Assembly (NCBI RefSeq): GCF_018614575.1
Contig: NZ_JAGGOJ010000011.1
Location: forward strand, 682,001-746,000
Length of the DNA: 64,000 bases
DNA from: Streptomyces sp. ISL-10
Lineage (GTDB): Bacteria > Actinomycetota > Actinomycetes > Streptomycetales > Streptomycetaceae
Reading direction: 5' to 3'
The notes beneath the pieces are model-generated. The model made no database searches. It was given only the letters and a program-made list of their open reading frames with translations, and was not told where the DNA came from. Both the position numbers and the translations under genes were made by a program. Positions 16,937 through 25,357 of this stretch are shown here, one piece after another (position 1 is the first letter of the stretch; every line of letters starts with the position of its first letter).

Positions 16937-17938
16937 ATGACTGACTCGTCCGACAGCACCACTGCTCAGCGCACCACCGGTGCCGTGGCCGCCGGCCTCG
17001 CCACCGTCACCGCCGAGGGCGTCGTCCTCGACACCTGGTACCCCGCCCCCGAGCTCACTGCCGAGCCCGGCCCCGCCGGCACCCAGCGGCTGACCGCCGA
17101 GCGCGCCGTGGAGCTCCTCGGCCACGGCGCCGCGAAGGCCATCGGCCCGGACGCCCGCCGTGGGGTCGAGGTCGTCGCCGTCCGCACCGTCATCGCCTCG
17201 CTCGACGACAAGCCGCTGGACGCCCACGACGCCTACCTGCGCCTCCACCTGCTCTCGCACCGCCTGGTCAAGCCGCACGGGCAGAACCTGGACGGCCTCT
17301 TCGGCGTGCTCTCCAACGTCGCCTGGACCAGCCTCGGCCCCGTCGCGGTCGACCAGCTGGAGACCGTGCGCCTCAATGCCCGAGCCGAGGGCCTGCACCT
17401 GCAGGTGACCTCCGTCGACAAGTTCCCGCGGATGACCGACTACGTCGCCCCCAAGGGTGTGCGGATCGCCGACGCCGACCGCGTCCGGCTCGGTGCGCAC
17501 CTCGCCGAGGGCACCACCGTCATGCACGAGGGCTTCGTCAACTTCAACGCGGGCACGCTCGGCACCTCGATGGTCGAGGGGCGCATCTCCGCGGGCGTCA
17601 TCATCGGCGACGGCTCCGACATCGGCGGCGGCGCCTCCACCATGGGCACCCTGTCCGGCGGCGGCAACGTCATCATCTCCATCGGCGAGCGCTGCCTCAT
17701 CGGCGCCGAGGCCGGAGTCGGCATCGCGCTCGGCGACGAGTGCGTCGTCGAGGCCGGTCTGTACGTCACCGCCGGTACGCGCGTCACCATGCCCGACGGG
17801 CAGATCGTCAAGGCCCGCGAGCTGTCCGGTGCCTCGAACATCCTCTTCCGCCGCAACTCGGTCACCGGCGCCGTCGAGGCCCGCCCGAACAACGCGGTCT
17901 GGGGCGGCCTCAACGAGGTGCTGCACAGCCACAACTGA
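16937..17938 (+). CDS. dapD: Tetrahydrodipicolinate N-succinyltransferase DapD
   Basis: 333 residues. It transfers succinate from succinyl-CoA to tetrahydrodipicolinate in the succinylase branch of diaminopimelate/lysine synthesis, needed for peptidoglycan. The left-handed beta-helix hexapeptide repeats are seen in GEGAT-like blocks from LGAHLAEGTTVMHEGFVNFNAGTLG to GAEAGVGIALGDECVVEAGLYV. The N-terminal domain is of the actinobacterial type. The C-terminus SGASNILFRRNSVTGAVEARP is conserved. dapA lies 300 bases downstream on the other strand. Confidence 0.96.
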   Translation: MTDSSDSTTAQRTTGAVAAGLATVTAEGVVLDTWYPAPELTAEPGPAGTQRLTAERAVELLGHGAAKAIGPDARRGVEVVAVRTVIASLDDKPLDAHDAYLRLHLLSHRLVKPHGQNLDGLFGVLSNVAWTSLGPVAVDQLETVRLNARAEGLHLQVTSVDKFPRMTDYVAPKGVRIADADRVRLGAHLAEGTTVMHEGFVNFNAGTLGTSMVEGRISAGVIIGDGSDIGGGASTMGTLSGGGNVIISIGERCLIGAEAGVGIALGDECVVEAGLYVTAGTRVTMPDGQIVKARELSGASNILFRRNSVTGAVEARPNNAVWGGLNEVLHSHN

Positions 17939-18058
17939 TCGTCGCGTTCCTCGCTCCCATCGTGTGACTCTGCGTAACCTTCGCTGCGTGCGGGTGGATA
18001 GGCAGGTCGACGCCGGGGCGTACGACCCCGTGCCGAACCGCACAGGGGAGGAACCGAC

Positions 18059-18262
18059 ATGAAGACCAGGCCGACCGCTCTCGGCACGTGCGCACTGCTT
18101 GCGGCGATGTCGTCGCACGGTGTCGCACACGCCGACGAGACGCACACCGGCTCGCACAACGGAGACCACGTCACCGTGGTCTCGATCGGTCAGATCGACG
18201 ATCCGCTCGAGGACGTTCTCGAACACGCCGCCGTTCTCGGCAGCAGCTACACCAACGGCTGA
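18059..18262 (+). CDS. Small secreted protein, 67 residues
   Basis: ATG 18059 follows the ribosome site GGGGAGGA by 6 bases, which supports a real gene. The first 25 residues form a Sec signal peptide (LGTCALLAAMSSHGVAHA, cleavage before DETHTG), leaving a 42-residue mature peptide. That peptide begins His- and Asn-containing (ETHTGSHNGDH) and ends in an acidic amphipathic stretch (IGQIDDPLEDVLEHAAVLG). There are no Cys or lipobox. I do not recognise the family. Its 3' end overlaps the convergent dapA stop by 16 bases. Confidence 0.8.
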   Translation: MKTRPTALGTCALLAAMSSHGVAHADETHTGSHNGDHVTVVSIGQIDDPLEDVLEHAAVLGSSYTNG

Positions 18263-19155
18263 ACCGCGGCGCGTTCCAAGCGCTCGTACGCATCCAGCAG
18301 CCCGTCGGCCGTCTCGCGGCCGGCGGGCTGCAGCGGTTCCCGGACCGGGCCGCCGGGCCGCCCGAGCGCGCCCAGCAGCGCCTTGGCGGTGACCGTACCC
18401 GGCAGCCCCGAAGCCATCATCAACTCCGCCAGGGGCAGCGTGAGTTGGTTGAACCGAGCGGCCCGGGCGTTGTCCCCGGCGTCGTACGCGTCCAGGACCG
18501 CCCGCATCCGGGGCGCGGCGGCATTGGCCACCGTCGACACGAAACCGGCCCCGCCCACCGCGTACAGCGGCAGGTTCATCTCCTCGCAGCCCGAGTAGTA
18601 AGCGAGCCCGCCGAGCGCGATGACCTTGGTGCTGCCCAGCAGGTCGTACGCACAGTCCTTCACGGCCACGACGCGGGGGTGCTCCGCCAGCCGCAGCACC
18701 GTTTCGGGCTCGATGCGGACGCCTGTGCGGCCGGGGATGTCGTACAGCATCAGCGGCACGCCGACGGCGTCGGCGACCCGGCGGAGGTGCGCCTCGATCG
18801 CCGCCTGGGGCGGGCGGCTGTAGTACGGGGCGATCACGAGCACTCCGTCGGCGCCCGCCCGCTCGGCCTCGCGCGCGAGCTCGACGGTGTGGCGGGTGTC
18901 CGCGGTGCCGACGCCCGCGACGATCGCGGCCCGGTCACCGACCGCCTCGACAACCGCCCGCACCAGCGCCGCCTTCTCGGCGTCGGACGTCGTCGGTGAC
19001 TCGCCGGTGGTCCCGGAGAGCACCAGTCCGTCGCAGCCGTCGTCGACGAGCCGCGTGGCGAGCTCTTGAGCACCGTCGATGTCGAGGGAGCCGTCGTCGG
19101 TGAAGGGCGTGACCATGGCGCACAGGGCGCGGCCGAAAGGGCGTGAGGAGGACAT
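18247..19155 (-). CDS. dapA: Dihydrodipicolinate synthase family protein (DapA)
   Basis: 302 residues. DapA condenses pyruvate with aspartate semialdehyde in lysine/DAP synthesis. The Schiff-base lysine is Lys166 (VVAVKDCAY), the catalytic Tyr is Tyr138 (LMLYDIPGRTG), and the GTTGES phosphate-binding-like loop is at 48-53. The family also includes sugar-acid aldolases, and Streptomyces carry several paralogues. Proximity to dapD supports the DapA role but does not prove it. The gene converges on the small secreted gene and overlaps it by 16 bases. Confidence 0.88.
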   Translation of the reverse strand: MSSSRPFGRALCAMVTPFTDDGSLDIDGAQELATRLVDDGCDGLVLSGTTGESPTTSDAEKAALVRAVVEAVGDRAAIVAGVGTADTRHTVELAREAERAGADGVLVIAPYYSRPPQAAIEAHLRRVADAVGVPLMLYDIPGRTGVRIEPETVLRLAEHPRVVAVKDCAYDLLGSTKVIALGGLAYYSGCEEMNLPLYAVGGAGFVSTVANAAAPRMRAVLDAYDAGDNARAARFNQLTLPLAELMMASGLPGTVTAKALLGALGRPGGPVREPLQPAGRETADGLLDAYERLERAAVQPLV

Positions 19156-19332
19156 GTCCGCAGTGTGGCCAAAGGGGCGGTAGAGCTCCAGTTAAATCTG
19201 CTTCCGACGACTGTGAAGCAGCGCTGCGAGATGCGCGGACGTCCTGGTCACGGCGGTGAGCGGCGGTGAAGGTCGGTGGTGCGCGGTGCGCCGGCCGCAG
19301 GAGGCGGCGGGCGCACCGGCACGCCAGCTCGC

Positions 19333-21171
19333 CTAGGGGCGGAAGCGCAGCACCTGGGGGTCGTGGTCGCTGTTCTGCTCCGCGAACTCCGCGTTGATGT
19401 GCACGCTGTCATAGGAGAAGTCGTCGATCGACGGGCTCGTCAGGATCTGGTCCAGGACCTGGCTGTTGCCCTGGTAGACGTACGAGTAGCGCTCCGAGCG
19501 CGGCAGTGACCTGACCGCGGGGTACAGCGCGCCGCCGTCCGTGAGCGCCTTCGTCGTCGCCGAGAACTCGAAGTCGTTGATGTCGCCGAGGACCACGACG
19601 TCGGCCTTGCGGTCGGCCTTGAGGACGTCCTTGACGAAGGCGTTGACCGACTGCGCCTGGAGCAGGCGCTTGGCCTCGGAAGAACGATTCGGCGGCTGGT
19701 GGTGGGAGGTCAGTCCCTCGTCGCCGCCCTTGGAACCGAAGTGGTTGGCGATCACGAAGACCGTACGGCCGCGGAAGGTGAACTGGCCCGCCAGCGGCTT
19801 CCGGCTGTTCTCCCAGGCGGAGTTCGCCGGGTCGATCCGGCCGGGCGACAGCGTCAGGGCTGCCCGGCCGTGCTCGCGCACGACGCCGGTCGCCGTCGTG
19901 GCGTCGCCGCCGGCGCGGTCGGTGAAGGAGACCCGCTCCGGGTTGAACAGGAAGACCTGCCGGATGTTGCCGCCGGGCTCGCCGCCGTCCTTGTTGTTCT
20001 GCGGGTCCACGGATCGCCATGCGTAGGCCGGGCCGCCGGCCGCGAGGATCGCGTCCGTGAACTTCTTCAGCGTCTGGCCGGCCGCGACGGTGCCGTCGTT
20101 CTTCGCGCCGTTGTCGTCCTGGATCTCCTCCAGGGCGAGGATGTCGGGCGAGGAGAGGTTGTCGACGACCGCCTTCGCCAGCGCGTCGAACTTCTCCTGC
20201 GGGTCCGACGGGTCCAGGTTCTCCACGTTGTACGTGGCCACCGCCAGCTCGCCACCCCGCTGCGGGCGCGTGCGCTCGCGCTCGAGTCCGCGGTCCACCA
20301 CCGTGCCCAGGGTGCGGGCGGTCAGGGTGTAGCCGCCGAACTGGTTGAAGTCCAGGGGGCCTTCGGTGGTGCCGGCGAGCATGTCACCGACGTTCGCGTC
20401 GGGGAACGGCTTCTCGGCGAGCGGCGTCAGCGACTGGATCTGCAGGCGCCCGGTGTTCTGCGAGGAGTACGAGCCGTAGACGGTGCCGCCGCGGTGGTTG
20501 TCGTTCTCCCACGGCTTGACCGTCACCCACAGCTCCGCGTACGGGTCGGTGGCGCCGACCACGCGGGACGTGCCGATGCGGACGTTGCTGCCCTCCAGCG
20601 ACTCGTAGTAGTCCAGTGCGTAGGTGCGCGGCCGCAGGGCGAGGCCGTTGATGCTGTTGCCGGCGGCCGGATCGCCCTCCGGAGCGTATTCGGCGGGCAC
20701 GGACGCGGCCGAGACCGTGACGGGTGCGGGCAGTTCGTTGCCCTGCGAGACGACGGTGACGGCCGGCTTGGCTATCTGGGTCAGCGACTGGTTGCCGGAG
20801 GAGGTGCCGCCCGGGATGTACTCGCCGACCGTGCCGGAGACCAGCACCCGGTCCCCGACGGCGACGGTCGGGACCGAGCCGGTGTAGACGAAGACGCCCT
20901 CGCTGGTGGCGGCGTCGTCGTCGGCCTGCGGGTCCTGGAACCAGAAGCCCCGTGAGCCGTACGTCCGAACGCCCGTGACGATGCCCGGCACATCGGTGAC
21001 CTGGCGTCCCACGAGCGGGGACGTCCGGGTGGTGCCCTGGATGTCGTGGATCCGCACCTGGGCGGTCTCGGCGGCGGTGGCGCCGGTGGAGCCGGCGAGC
21101 AGACCGGTGGCCAGCGCGGCGGCGACAAGGGCGGCGACGGCGGGCGTTCTCGGTACGACGGAGGAAGGCAT
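19333..21171 (-). CDS. Secreted endonuclease/exonuclease/phosphatase (ExeM/NucH-like)
   Basis: 612 residues. A Sec signal peptide occupies the first about 34 residues (AALVAAALATGLLAGSTGATAAE). Residues about 40-270 form an OB-like nucleic-acid-binding region (VRIHDIQGTTRTSPLVGRQVTDVPGIV). Residues about 300-612 hold the EEP nuclease domain: VATYNVENLDPSDPQEKF, ILALEEIQDDNGA, VIANHFGSKGGDEG, VVVLGDINDFEFS and the final NSDHDPQVLRF. This is the architecture of extracellular DNases that degrade environmental DNA. Both the His of NHFGSK and the SDHDP motif are intact. Confidence 0.93.
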   Translation of the reverse strand: MPSSVVPRTPAVAALVAAALATGLLAGSTGATAAETAQVRIHDIQGTTRTSPLVGRQVTDVPGIVTGVRTYGSRGFWFQDPQADDDAATSEGVFVYTGSVPTVAVGDRVLVSGTVGEYIPGGTSSGNQSLTQIAKPAVTVVSQGNELPAPVTVSAASVPAEYAPEGDPAAGNSINGLALRPRTYALDYYESLEGSNVRIGTSRVVGATDPYAELWVTVKPWENDNHRGGTVYGSYSSQNTGRLQIQSLTPLAEKPFPDANVGDMLAGTTEGPLDFNQFGGYTLTARTLGTVVDRGLERERTRPQRGGELAVATYNVENLDPSDPQEKFDALAKAVVDNLSSPDILALEEIQDDNGAKNDGTVAAGQTLKKFTDAILAAGGPAYAWRSVDPQNNKDGGEPGGNIRQVFLFNPERVSFTDRAGGDATTATGVVREHGRAALTLSPGRIDPANSAWENSRKPLAGQFTFRGRTVFVIANHFGSKGGDEGLTSHHQPPNRSSEAKRLLQAQSVNAFVKDVLKADRKADVVVLGDINDFEFSATTKALTDGGALYPAVRSLPRSERYSYVYQGNSQVLDQILTSPSIDDFSYDSVHINAEFAEQNSDHDPQVLRFRP

Positions 21172-21224
21172 CGAGGTACTCCGGATGTGAGGGATGAGGG
21201 GCGCCGGCGGCGCCGGCTGGGGTG

Positions 21225-21268
21225 CTGCACTGTTCTACGCGCGTCAATCTCTTGTCTCGACAGTGCAG
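21225..21268. promoter_or_regulatory. 9-bp inverted repeat in the 21172-21503 gap
   Basis: CTGCACTGT (21225-21233) and ACAGTGCAG (21260-21268) are perfect inverted copies 26 bases apart. They lie 54 bases upstream of the secreted nuclease start (minus strand) in a 332-base divergent gap. A TTGACA hexamer on the minus strand lies beside it. The rest of the gap shows nothing I can name. Confidence 0.4.
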
Positions 21269-21503
21269 TTGTCAAGAGCCCCCGGATGTACGGCGGCGGA
21301 CGCGTGGGTGAACGCGATGGCCGGAGCCTGCCCGGGCGGTCCCGCACAGGCACCCTTGGAGGTGGCCTCTTCCCGGTGGGCCCCGAAACCCCCTCGAATG
21401 CGTCTACGCTGGCACCGCCCGGGTCCCCAGCGTCCGGGTCCCTTACGTCCGGGGGCCCGAGAGCCTGCCCCGGATCCCGTACGCCGCGGAGGAGAACCAC
21501 CAC

Positions 21504-22964
21504 ATGCCCGAAGACCGCCCCACACTCCCGCCGGTCCGGCTGCACTCGGACGCGGAGCTGGCTCGGGCCGCGCTCGGCGCCCCGTTGCTCGCCCGGGCCG
21601 TCAGGCTCGCCCGCTGGGCGGGGCAGGGGACGCGGGTCGGTGTCGGCGGCGAACTCGTCGATGAGCAGCTGCCGGAGGCCGCCGAGGTGCTGGGCCTCGC
21701 CCCCGACGACGCGGACGGGCCCGCGTACGCGAGCGAGGCGTGGCGGGTCGCCGTCGACACCGGTCTCGTCGAGGTCGGCGCCCCCGATGACGGGGACGAC
21801 GACGCGCACGACGACGCAGGCGGTGGCGCGGTCGCGGGGACCAACCTGGCGCTGGTCACCGGGGGTTCGCCCCAGGACGTGCTCGGGCTGTGGCTGGACG
21901 CCCTGGACGTCGTCCTCGCGGACGCGACCGCACCCGTCCTCGACGACATCGCCGACGTCATCGGCGAGGACGGCGGAATCGACTTCGAGGCGCTGGGCTG
22001 GGACCCGGACGCGGAGGCCGACTTCCTGGACGGCGTGCTCGGCAATCTGTACCTGCTGACCGTCTCCGACGGCGGTGACCAGCCGGTCCCGCTGCCCGTA
22101 CTCGCGGCATCGATGATCGTGCCCGACGACATGGGCGAACCGACGGACGACGTGCTGGAACAGGTCTCCGAGGCGATGATGCGCCTGGACGACCAGTTCC
22201 GGCTGCTGGAGCCGATCGGGCTCGTCGAATACCGGCCGGTGGACGAGGCGTTGATGGCGGAGGAGGCCGAGGGCGCGGAGACCGAGACCCCGGCCGAGGA
22301 CGAGGACGTCTCCCGGTACGGGATGGTCAGGCTCACCCCGCTCGGTCTGTACGGCATCCGGTCCCGGATGCTGGAGGCCGGCGTCGACGCACCCGCCGTC
22401 GGTGATCTCGCGGGCAAGGGCGCGGATGTGCTGCTCGACCGGCTCACGCACTTCCCCGAGACCGCCGCGCGGGCCGAGACCGAGCAGTGGCTCGCCCGCC
22501 GCGCCCCGTCCGCCGCCGCCCGCGAACTGCTCGCCGCGGCGCGGGGCGCCGACCGCGGGGCGCCGCTGCGCCGCCTTCACTGCCAGCAGGCCCTCACCCT
22601 GGTCGGCCCGCACGCCGAGCCGGAGGTCCGTGCGGTTCTCGACGACGCCGAACTCGGCGGCCTGGCACGGGTGTGGCTGGCCGAGCAGGGCGCGTCGGAC
22701 GTACCGCCGCCGCCGGAGTCGATGATCTTCTGGCTCGCGATCGACACCATCGCCGCGCAGCTCGACGCGGACGGGGAGGCCGAGGAACTGCGGGGCCTGG
22801 TGGAGGGCCTGGTCGGCCGGCACAGCGGGTTCTTCGATGCGGCGTGGCGGGTGGACCATCCGCGGACGGCGGATGTGCTGGAGGCAATGGGGAGGCTGCA
22901 CAGCGACAGGCGGCTGGCGAAGGAGGCGCGCAAGGCGGCCTTCAAGTTCCGCTCTGCGCACTGA
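21504..22964 (+). CDS. Unknown protein with winged-helix-like core and HEAT-like C-terminus
   Basis: 486 residues, start ATG 21504. The layout is an N-terminal helical pair (LARAALGAPLLARAVRLARWAGQG), a domain with LVEVGAPD, an Asp-rich linker, a repressor-like element RYGMVRLTPLGLYGIRSRM near residue 275, and a C-terminus of Ala-rich helical repeats ending HPRTADVLEAMGRLHSDRRLAKEARKAAFKFRSAH. The protein at 60191 has the same layout and the same final motif, so the two are paralogues. The C-terminal pattern looks HEAT/armadillo-like. No enzyme motif is seen, so it may be a scaffold or DNA-associated protein, but this is unproven. Confidence 0.75.
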   Translation: MPEDRPTLPPVRLHSDAELARAALGAPLLARAVRLARWAGQGTRVGVGGELVDEQLPEAAEVLGLAPDDADGPAYASEAWRVAVDTGLVEVGAPDDGDDDAHDDAGGGAVAGTNLALVTGGSPQDVLGLWLDALDVVLADATAPVLDDIADVIGEDGGIDFEALGWDPDAEADFLDGVLGNLYLLTVSDGGDQPVPLPVLAASMIVPDDMGEPTDDVLEQVSEAMMRLDDQFRLLEPIGLVEYRPVDEALMAEEAEGAETETPAEDEDVSRYGMVRLTPLGLYGIRSRMLEAGVDAPAVGDLAGKGADVLLDRLTHFPETAARAETEQWLARRAPSAAARELLAAARGADRGAPLRRLHCQQALTLVGPHAEPEVRAVLDDAELGGLARVWLAEQGASDVPPPPESMIFWLAIDTIAAQLDADGEAEELRGLVEGLVGRHSGFFDAAWRVDHPRTADVLEAMGRLHSDRRLAKEARKAAFKFRSAH

Positions 22965-23417
22965 CGCTCGCGGCACCGTGGCCCGGGGCGCGGCGCCCCG
23001 GGGAGCCTCGGTGGTGCGACGCGACCCGGCGATCCCTGCTGGATGCGCCGCGTTCCTGGGCTCCTGCCGGAGGTGCGGTGTTCCGGGCATCCTGCGCAGG
23101 GCTGCACGGCGTTTTCGGGGCCCTGCGGGGGTGTGGCGCATTCGCGGCGGGCCCTGCGGGGAGCCGGCGTTCCCGGGCCGAAGCGCAAGCGCATCGGCGA
23201 CTGGGGGCGCGAGGGGCTGACCGCGGCTTCGCCGACGCCTGGCAGCGTTCGCTCCCCGTGGTCGAGGGGTGGGCGGATCGCGCACAGCACCCCCAGGCCC
23301 TGGAGCAGGCCTGGCACGTGGTCCAGTCGGGGCGGACCGCGCCGCGCGCCGGCCACGTACTCGCTCTCTGACCTGGCAGCGCCTGCCGCATCGTCACCGG
23401 TCTCCCGCGCCGGGCGC

Positions 23418-23453
23418 GGAAAGGCACCGGAAAAGCGGAAAGGCACCGGAAAA
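23418..23453. repeat. Two 17-bp direct copies of GGAAAGGCACCGGAAAA
   Basis: Identical copies at 23418-23434 and 23437-23453 (period 19) lie in the 647-base gap before the TROVE gene. They sit upstream of the -10-like TAGAGT at 23482 and could be paired activator sites. The part 22965-23400 of the gap is GC-rich and shows no gene or clear element. Confidence 0.7.
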
Positions 23454-23481
23454 CAAGTGGCGCGCCCGGCGGCCCGTTTCC

Positions 23482-23576
23482 TAGAGTTTTCCCACGAACT
23501 GCGCCTCCCGGTGCGTCGGCCGCGGATACTTCCTCTGACATAAAAAGCACCGCTGCCACCTGTGATCTCGGGAGGC
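23482..23576 (+). ncRNA. Candidate structured RNA (possible Y RNA) upstream of the TROVE gene
   Basis: A -10-like TAGAGT (23482-23487) is followed by sequence that can fold as a nested long stem. GCCTCCC (23503-23509) pairs with GGGAGGC (23570-23576), and inside it GGTGC (23510-23514) pairs with GCACC (23547-23551). An 18-base 3' internal loop and a 32-base inner loop remain. Bacterial Y RNAs fold with paired ends and are often encoded beside Ro60 orthologues. The pairing is seen; the identity is inference. It may instead be a 5' leader structure of the TROVE mRNA. Confidence 0.35.
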
Positions 23577-23611
23577 ACGGTTCGCCAGGCGCCCGTCCAC
23601 CGGCGCCCGAT

Positions 23612-25312
23612 GTGCTTGTCCGGAATTCGGGGGGATTTCGTATCACTCGCTTCAACAGCGCCGCGGCCCGCGAAGAGGCCGCACCGTACTCGTACGTCGG
23701 TGCCGGCGGCCGGGTCCTCTACCTGGACGAGGAACCCGCACCGCATTCGGTCACCCGCTCCACCCGCCCCTTCGATGCCCGCCCCGTCGTTGCCCGGCCC
23801 GTGGTGCGCACCTACGAGGGCGGTGCCGGTTTCGAGCGCGACCCGCGCTTTGAGCTCTTCCTTCTCGCAGTGGCGAATTTCGTGGGGCAGGAGACCTTCT
23901 ACGAGGCGGCCGGCGACCGCGACAACCGGTTCGCGGCGCTGGTGCGCAGGCTCGCCGTCGAGGACCCGCAGTGGACCGCCGCAATGCTCGGCTGGCTGCG
24001 CAACCGCGCCCATATGAGGACCGCCTCGATCGTGGGGGCCGCCGAGTTCGTGCATGCGCGGCTCGCGGCGGGCCTCACCCAGGGCGGACACAACCGCCGC
24101 GTGGTGGACTCCGTGCTGCAACGTGCCGACGAGCCCGGCGAGTTGCTGGGGTACTGGATGTCGCGGTGGGGCCGTACGGTGCCCAAGCCGGTCAAGCGAG
24201 GCATCGCCGACGCGGTGCGCAGGCTGTACGGCGCGAGGTCGCTGCTCAAGTACGACACCGCGAGCAAGGGCCACCGCTTCGGCGACGTGCTGAACCTCGT
24301 CCACGCCTCGCCGGACCCGGCCAAGCCGTGGCAGGGCGACCTGTTCCGTTACGCGCTCGACCGCCGCCACCGCCCCGACCGCGCCGAGCCGCCGGCTTCG
24401 CTGCCGGTGCTCACGGCGCACCGGGAGCTGATGGAGCTGCCCGTGGCGGAGCGGCGGGCCGTGATCACCGCGCCCGGTGGCGCCGAGCGGCTGGCGGCCG
24501 CGGGGATGACGTGGGAGTCGCTGGCCGGCTGGCTCCAGGGGCCGATGGACGCCGCGGCGTGGGAGGCCGTCATACCGTCCATGGGTCCGATGGCCCTGGT
24601 CCGCAATCTCCGGAATTTCGACGAGGCAGGCGTCTCGGACGAGGTCGCGGCGCGGGCGGCGGCGCGGATCTCGGACCCGGACGTGGTGGCCGCGTCACGG
24701 CAGTTCCCCTTCCGCTACCTCGCGGCGTACCAGCGCGCGCCGTCGCTGCGCTGGGCCTACCCGCTGGAGCTGGCGCTCGGGCACTCACTGGCGAACGTGC
24801 CCGTCCTGCCGGGGCGGACGCTGATCCTGGTGGACCGTTCCGGCTCGATGTGGTCTCCGCTGTCGGACCGCTCGCAGTTGAACCGGGCCGACGCCGCCGC
24901 GATCTTCGGCACGGCGGTGGCGATGCGAGCCGACGACGCCGCTCTGGTGCAGTTCGGTACGGATCACAGCCGGGTCGCGTACACCAAGGGGGAGTCGGTG
25001 CTGAACGTCCTCGCGCGCTTCGGCGAGCTCGGCGGCACCGACACCACCCGCGCCGTGCGGGCGCACTACCGTGACCACGACCGGGTGCTGATCGTCACCG
25101 ATGAGCAGGCCATGTACCACCACTGCGGCGATCCCACGGAACAGGTCCCAGGTCATGTGCCCGTCTACACCTGGAATCTGGCGGGCTATCGGGCCGGTCA
25201 CGGCCCCTCGGGGGCTGCCAACCGGCACACGTTCGGCGGGCTCACCGATGCCGCCTTCCGGATGGTCCCGCTCATCGAACAGGGCCTGTCGGCCGACTGG
25301 CCCTGGATCTGA
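23612..25312 (+). CDS. TROVE domain protein (Ro60/Rsr orthologue)
   Basis: 566 residues from GTG 23612. Ro60 proteins bind Y RNAs and misfolded RNAs in a HEAT-like ring closed by a vWA domain. The TROVE part (about 60-390) shows RTYEGGAGFERDPRFELFLLAVANFVG, NMR-like HMRTASIVGAAEFVHARLA and PKPVKRGIADAVRRLYGARSLLKYD. The vWA part has an intact MIDAS, Asp408-X-Ser410-X-Ser412 (DRSGSMW), and GGTDTTRAV later. The start is uncertain: no ribosome site precedes GTG 23612, while GGGGGGA at 23628 lies 6 bases before an in-frame ATC at 23641 that would give ITRFNSAAA, close to the usual N-terminus. Confidence 0.93.
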   Translation: MLVRNSGGFRITRFNSAAAREEAAPYSYVGAGGRVLYLDEEPAPHSVTRSTRPFDARPVVARPVVRTYEGGAGFERDPRFELFLLAVANFVGQETFYEAAGDRDNRFAALVRRLAVEDPQWTAAMLGWLRNRAHMRTASIVGAAEFVHARLAAGLTQGGHNRRVVDSVLQRADEPGELLGYWMSRWGRTVPKPVKRGIADAVRRLYGARSLLKYDTASKGHRFGDVLNLVHASPDPAKPWQGDLFRYALDRRHRPDRAEPPASLPVLTAHRELMELPVAERRAVITAPGGAERLAAAGMTWESLAGWLQGPMDAAAWEAVIPSMGPMALVRNLRNFDEAGVSDEVAARAAARISDPDVVAASRQFPFRYLAAYQRAPSLRWAYPLELALGHSLANVPVLPGRTLILVDRSGSMWSPLSDRSQLNRADAAAIFGTAVAMRADDAALVQFGTDHSRVAYTKGESVLNVLARFGELGGTDTTRAVRAHYRDHDRVLIVTDEQAMYHHCGDPTEQVPGHVPVYTWNLAGYRAGHGPSGAANRHTFGGLTDAAFRMVPLIEQGLSADWPWI

Positions 25313-25315
25313 GCA

Positions 25316-25350
25316 GCCACCGGGGACGCCGTGGCGGTGTCCCCGGTGGC
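25316..25350. terminator. Hairpin between convergent TROVE and TerD genes
   Basis: 15-base arms 25316-25330 and 25336-25350 (GCCACCGGGGAC... with GTCCCCGGTGGC) pair with one G-T-type mismatch around a 5-base loop. It begins 4 bases after the TROVE stop and ends 8 bases before the TerD stop, so it can end both transcripts. Confidence 0.85.
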
Positions 25351-25357
25351 CGGGGTG

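Noticed and set aside
15641..18226. 861-residue antisense frame over the membrane gene and dapD
   Set aside because: It is a GC-bias shadow without family-like sequence; both sense genes are well supported.
20781..23285. 834-residue minus-strand frame across the 21504 gene
   Set aside because: Composition is Arg/Pro/Gly-biased and opposes a better supported gene.
23570..23610. tRNA-like T-arm (GGTTCGCC) upstream of the TROVE gene, as in YrlA RNAs
   Set aside because: No matching acceptor or anticodon-like stems could be built around it; only the nested stem at 23503-23576 was kept.
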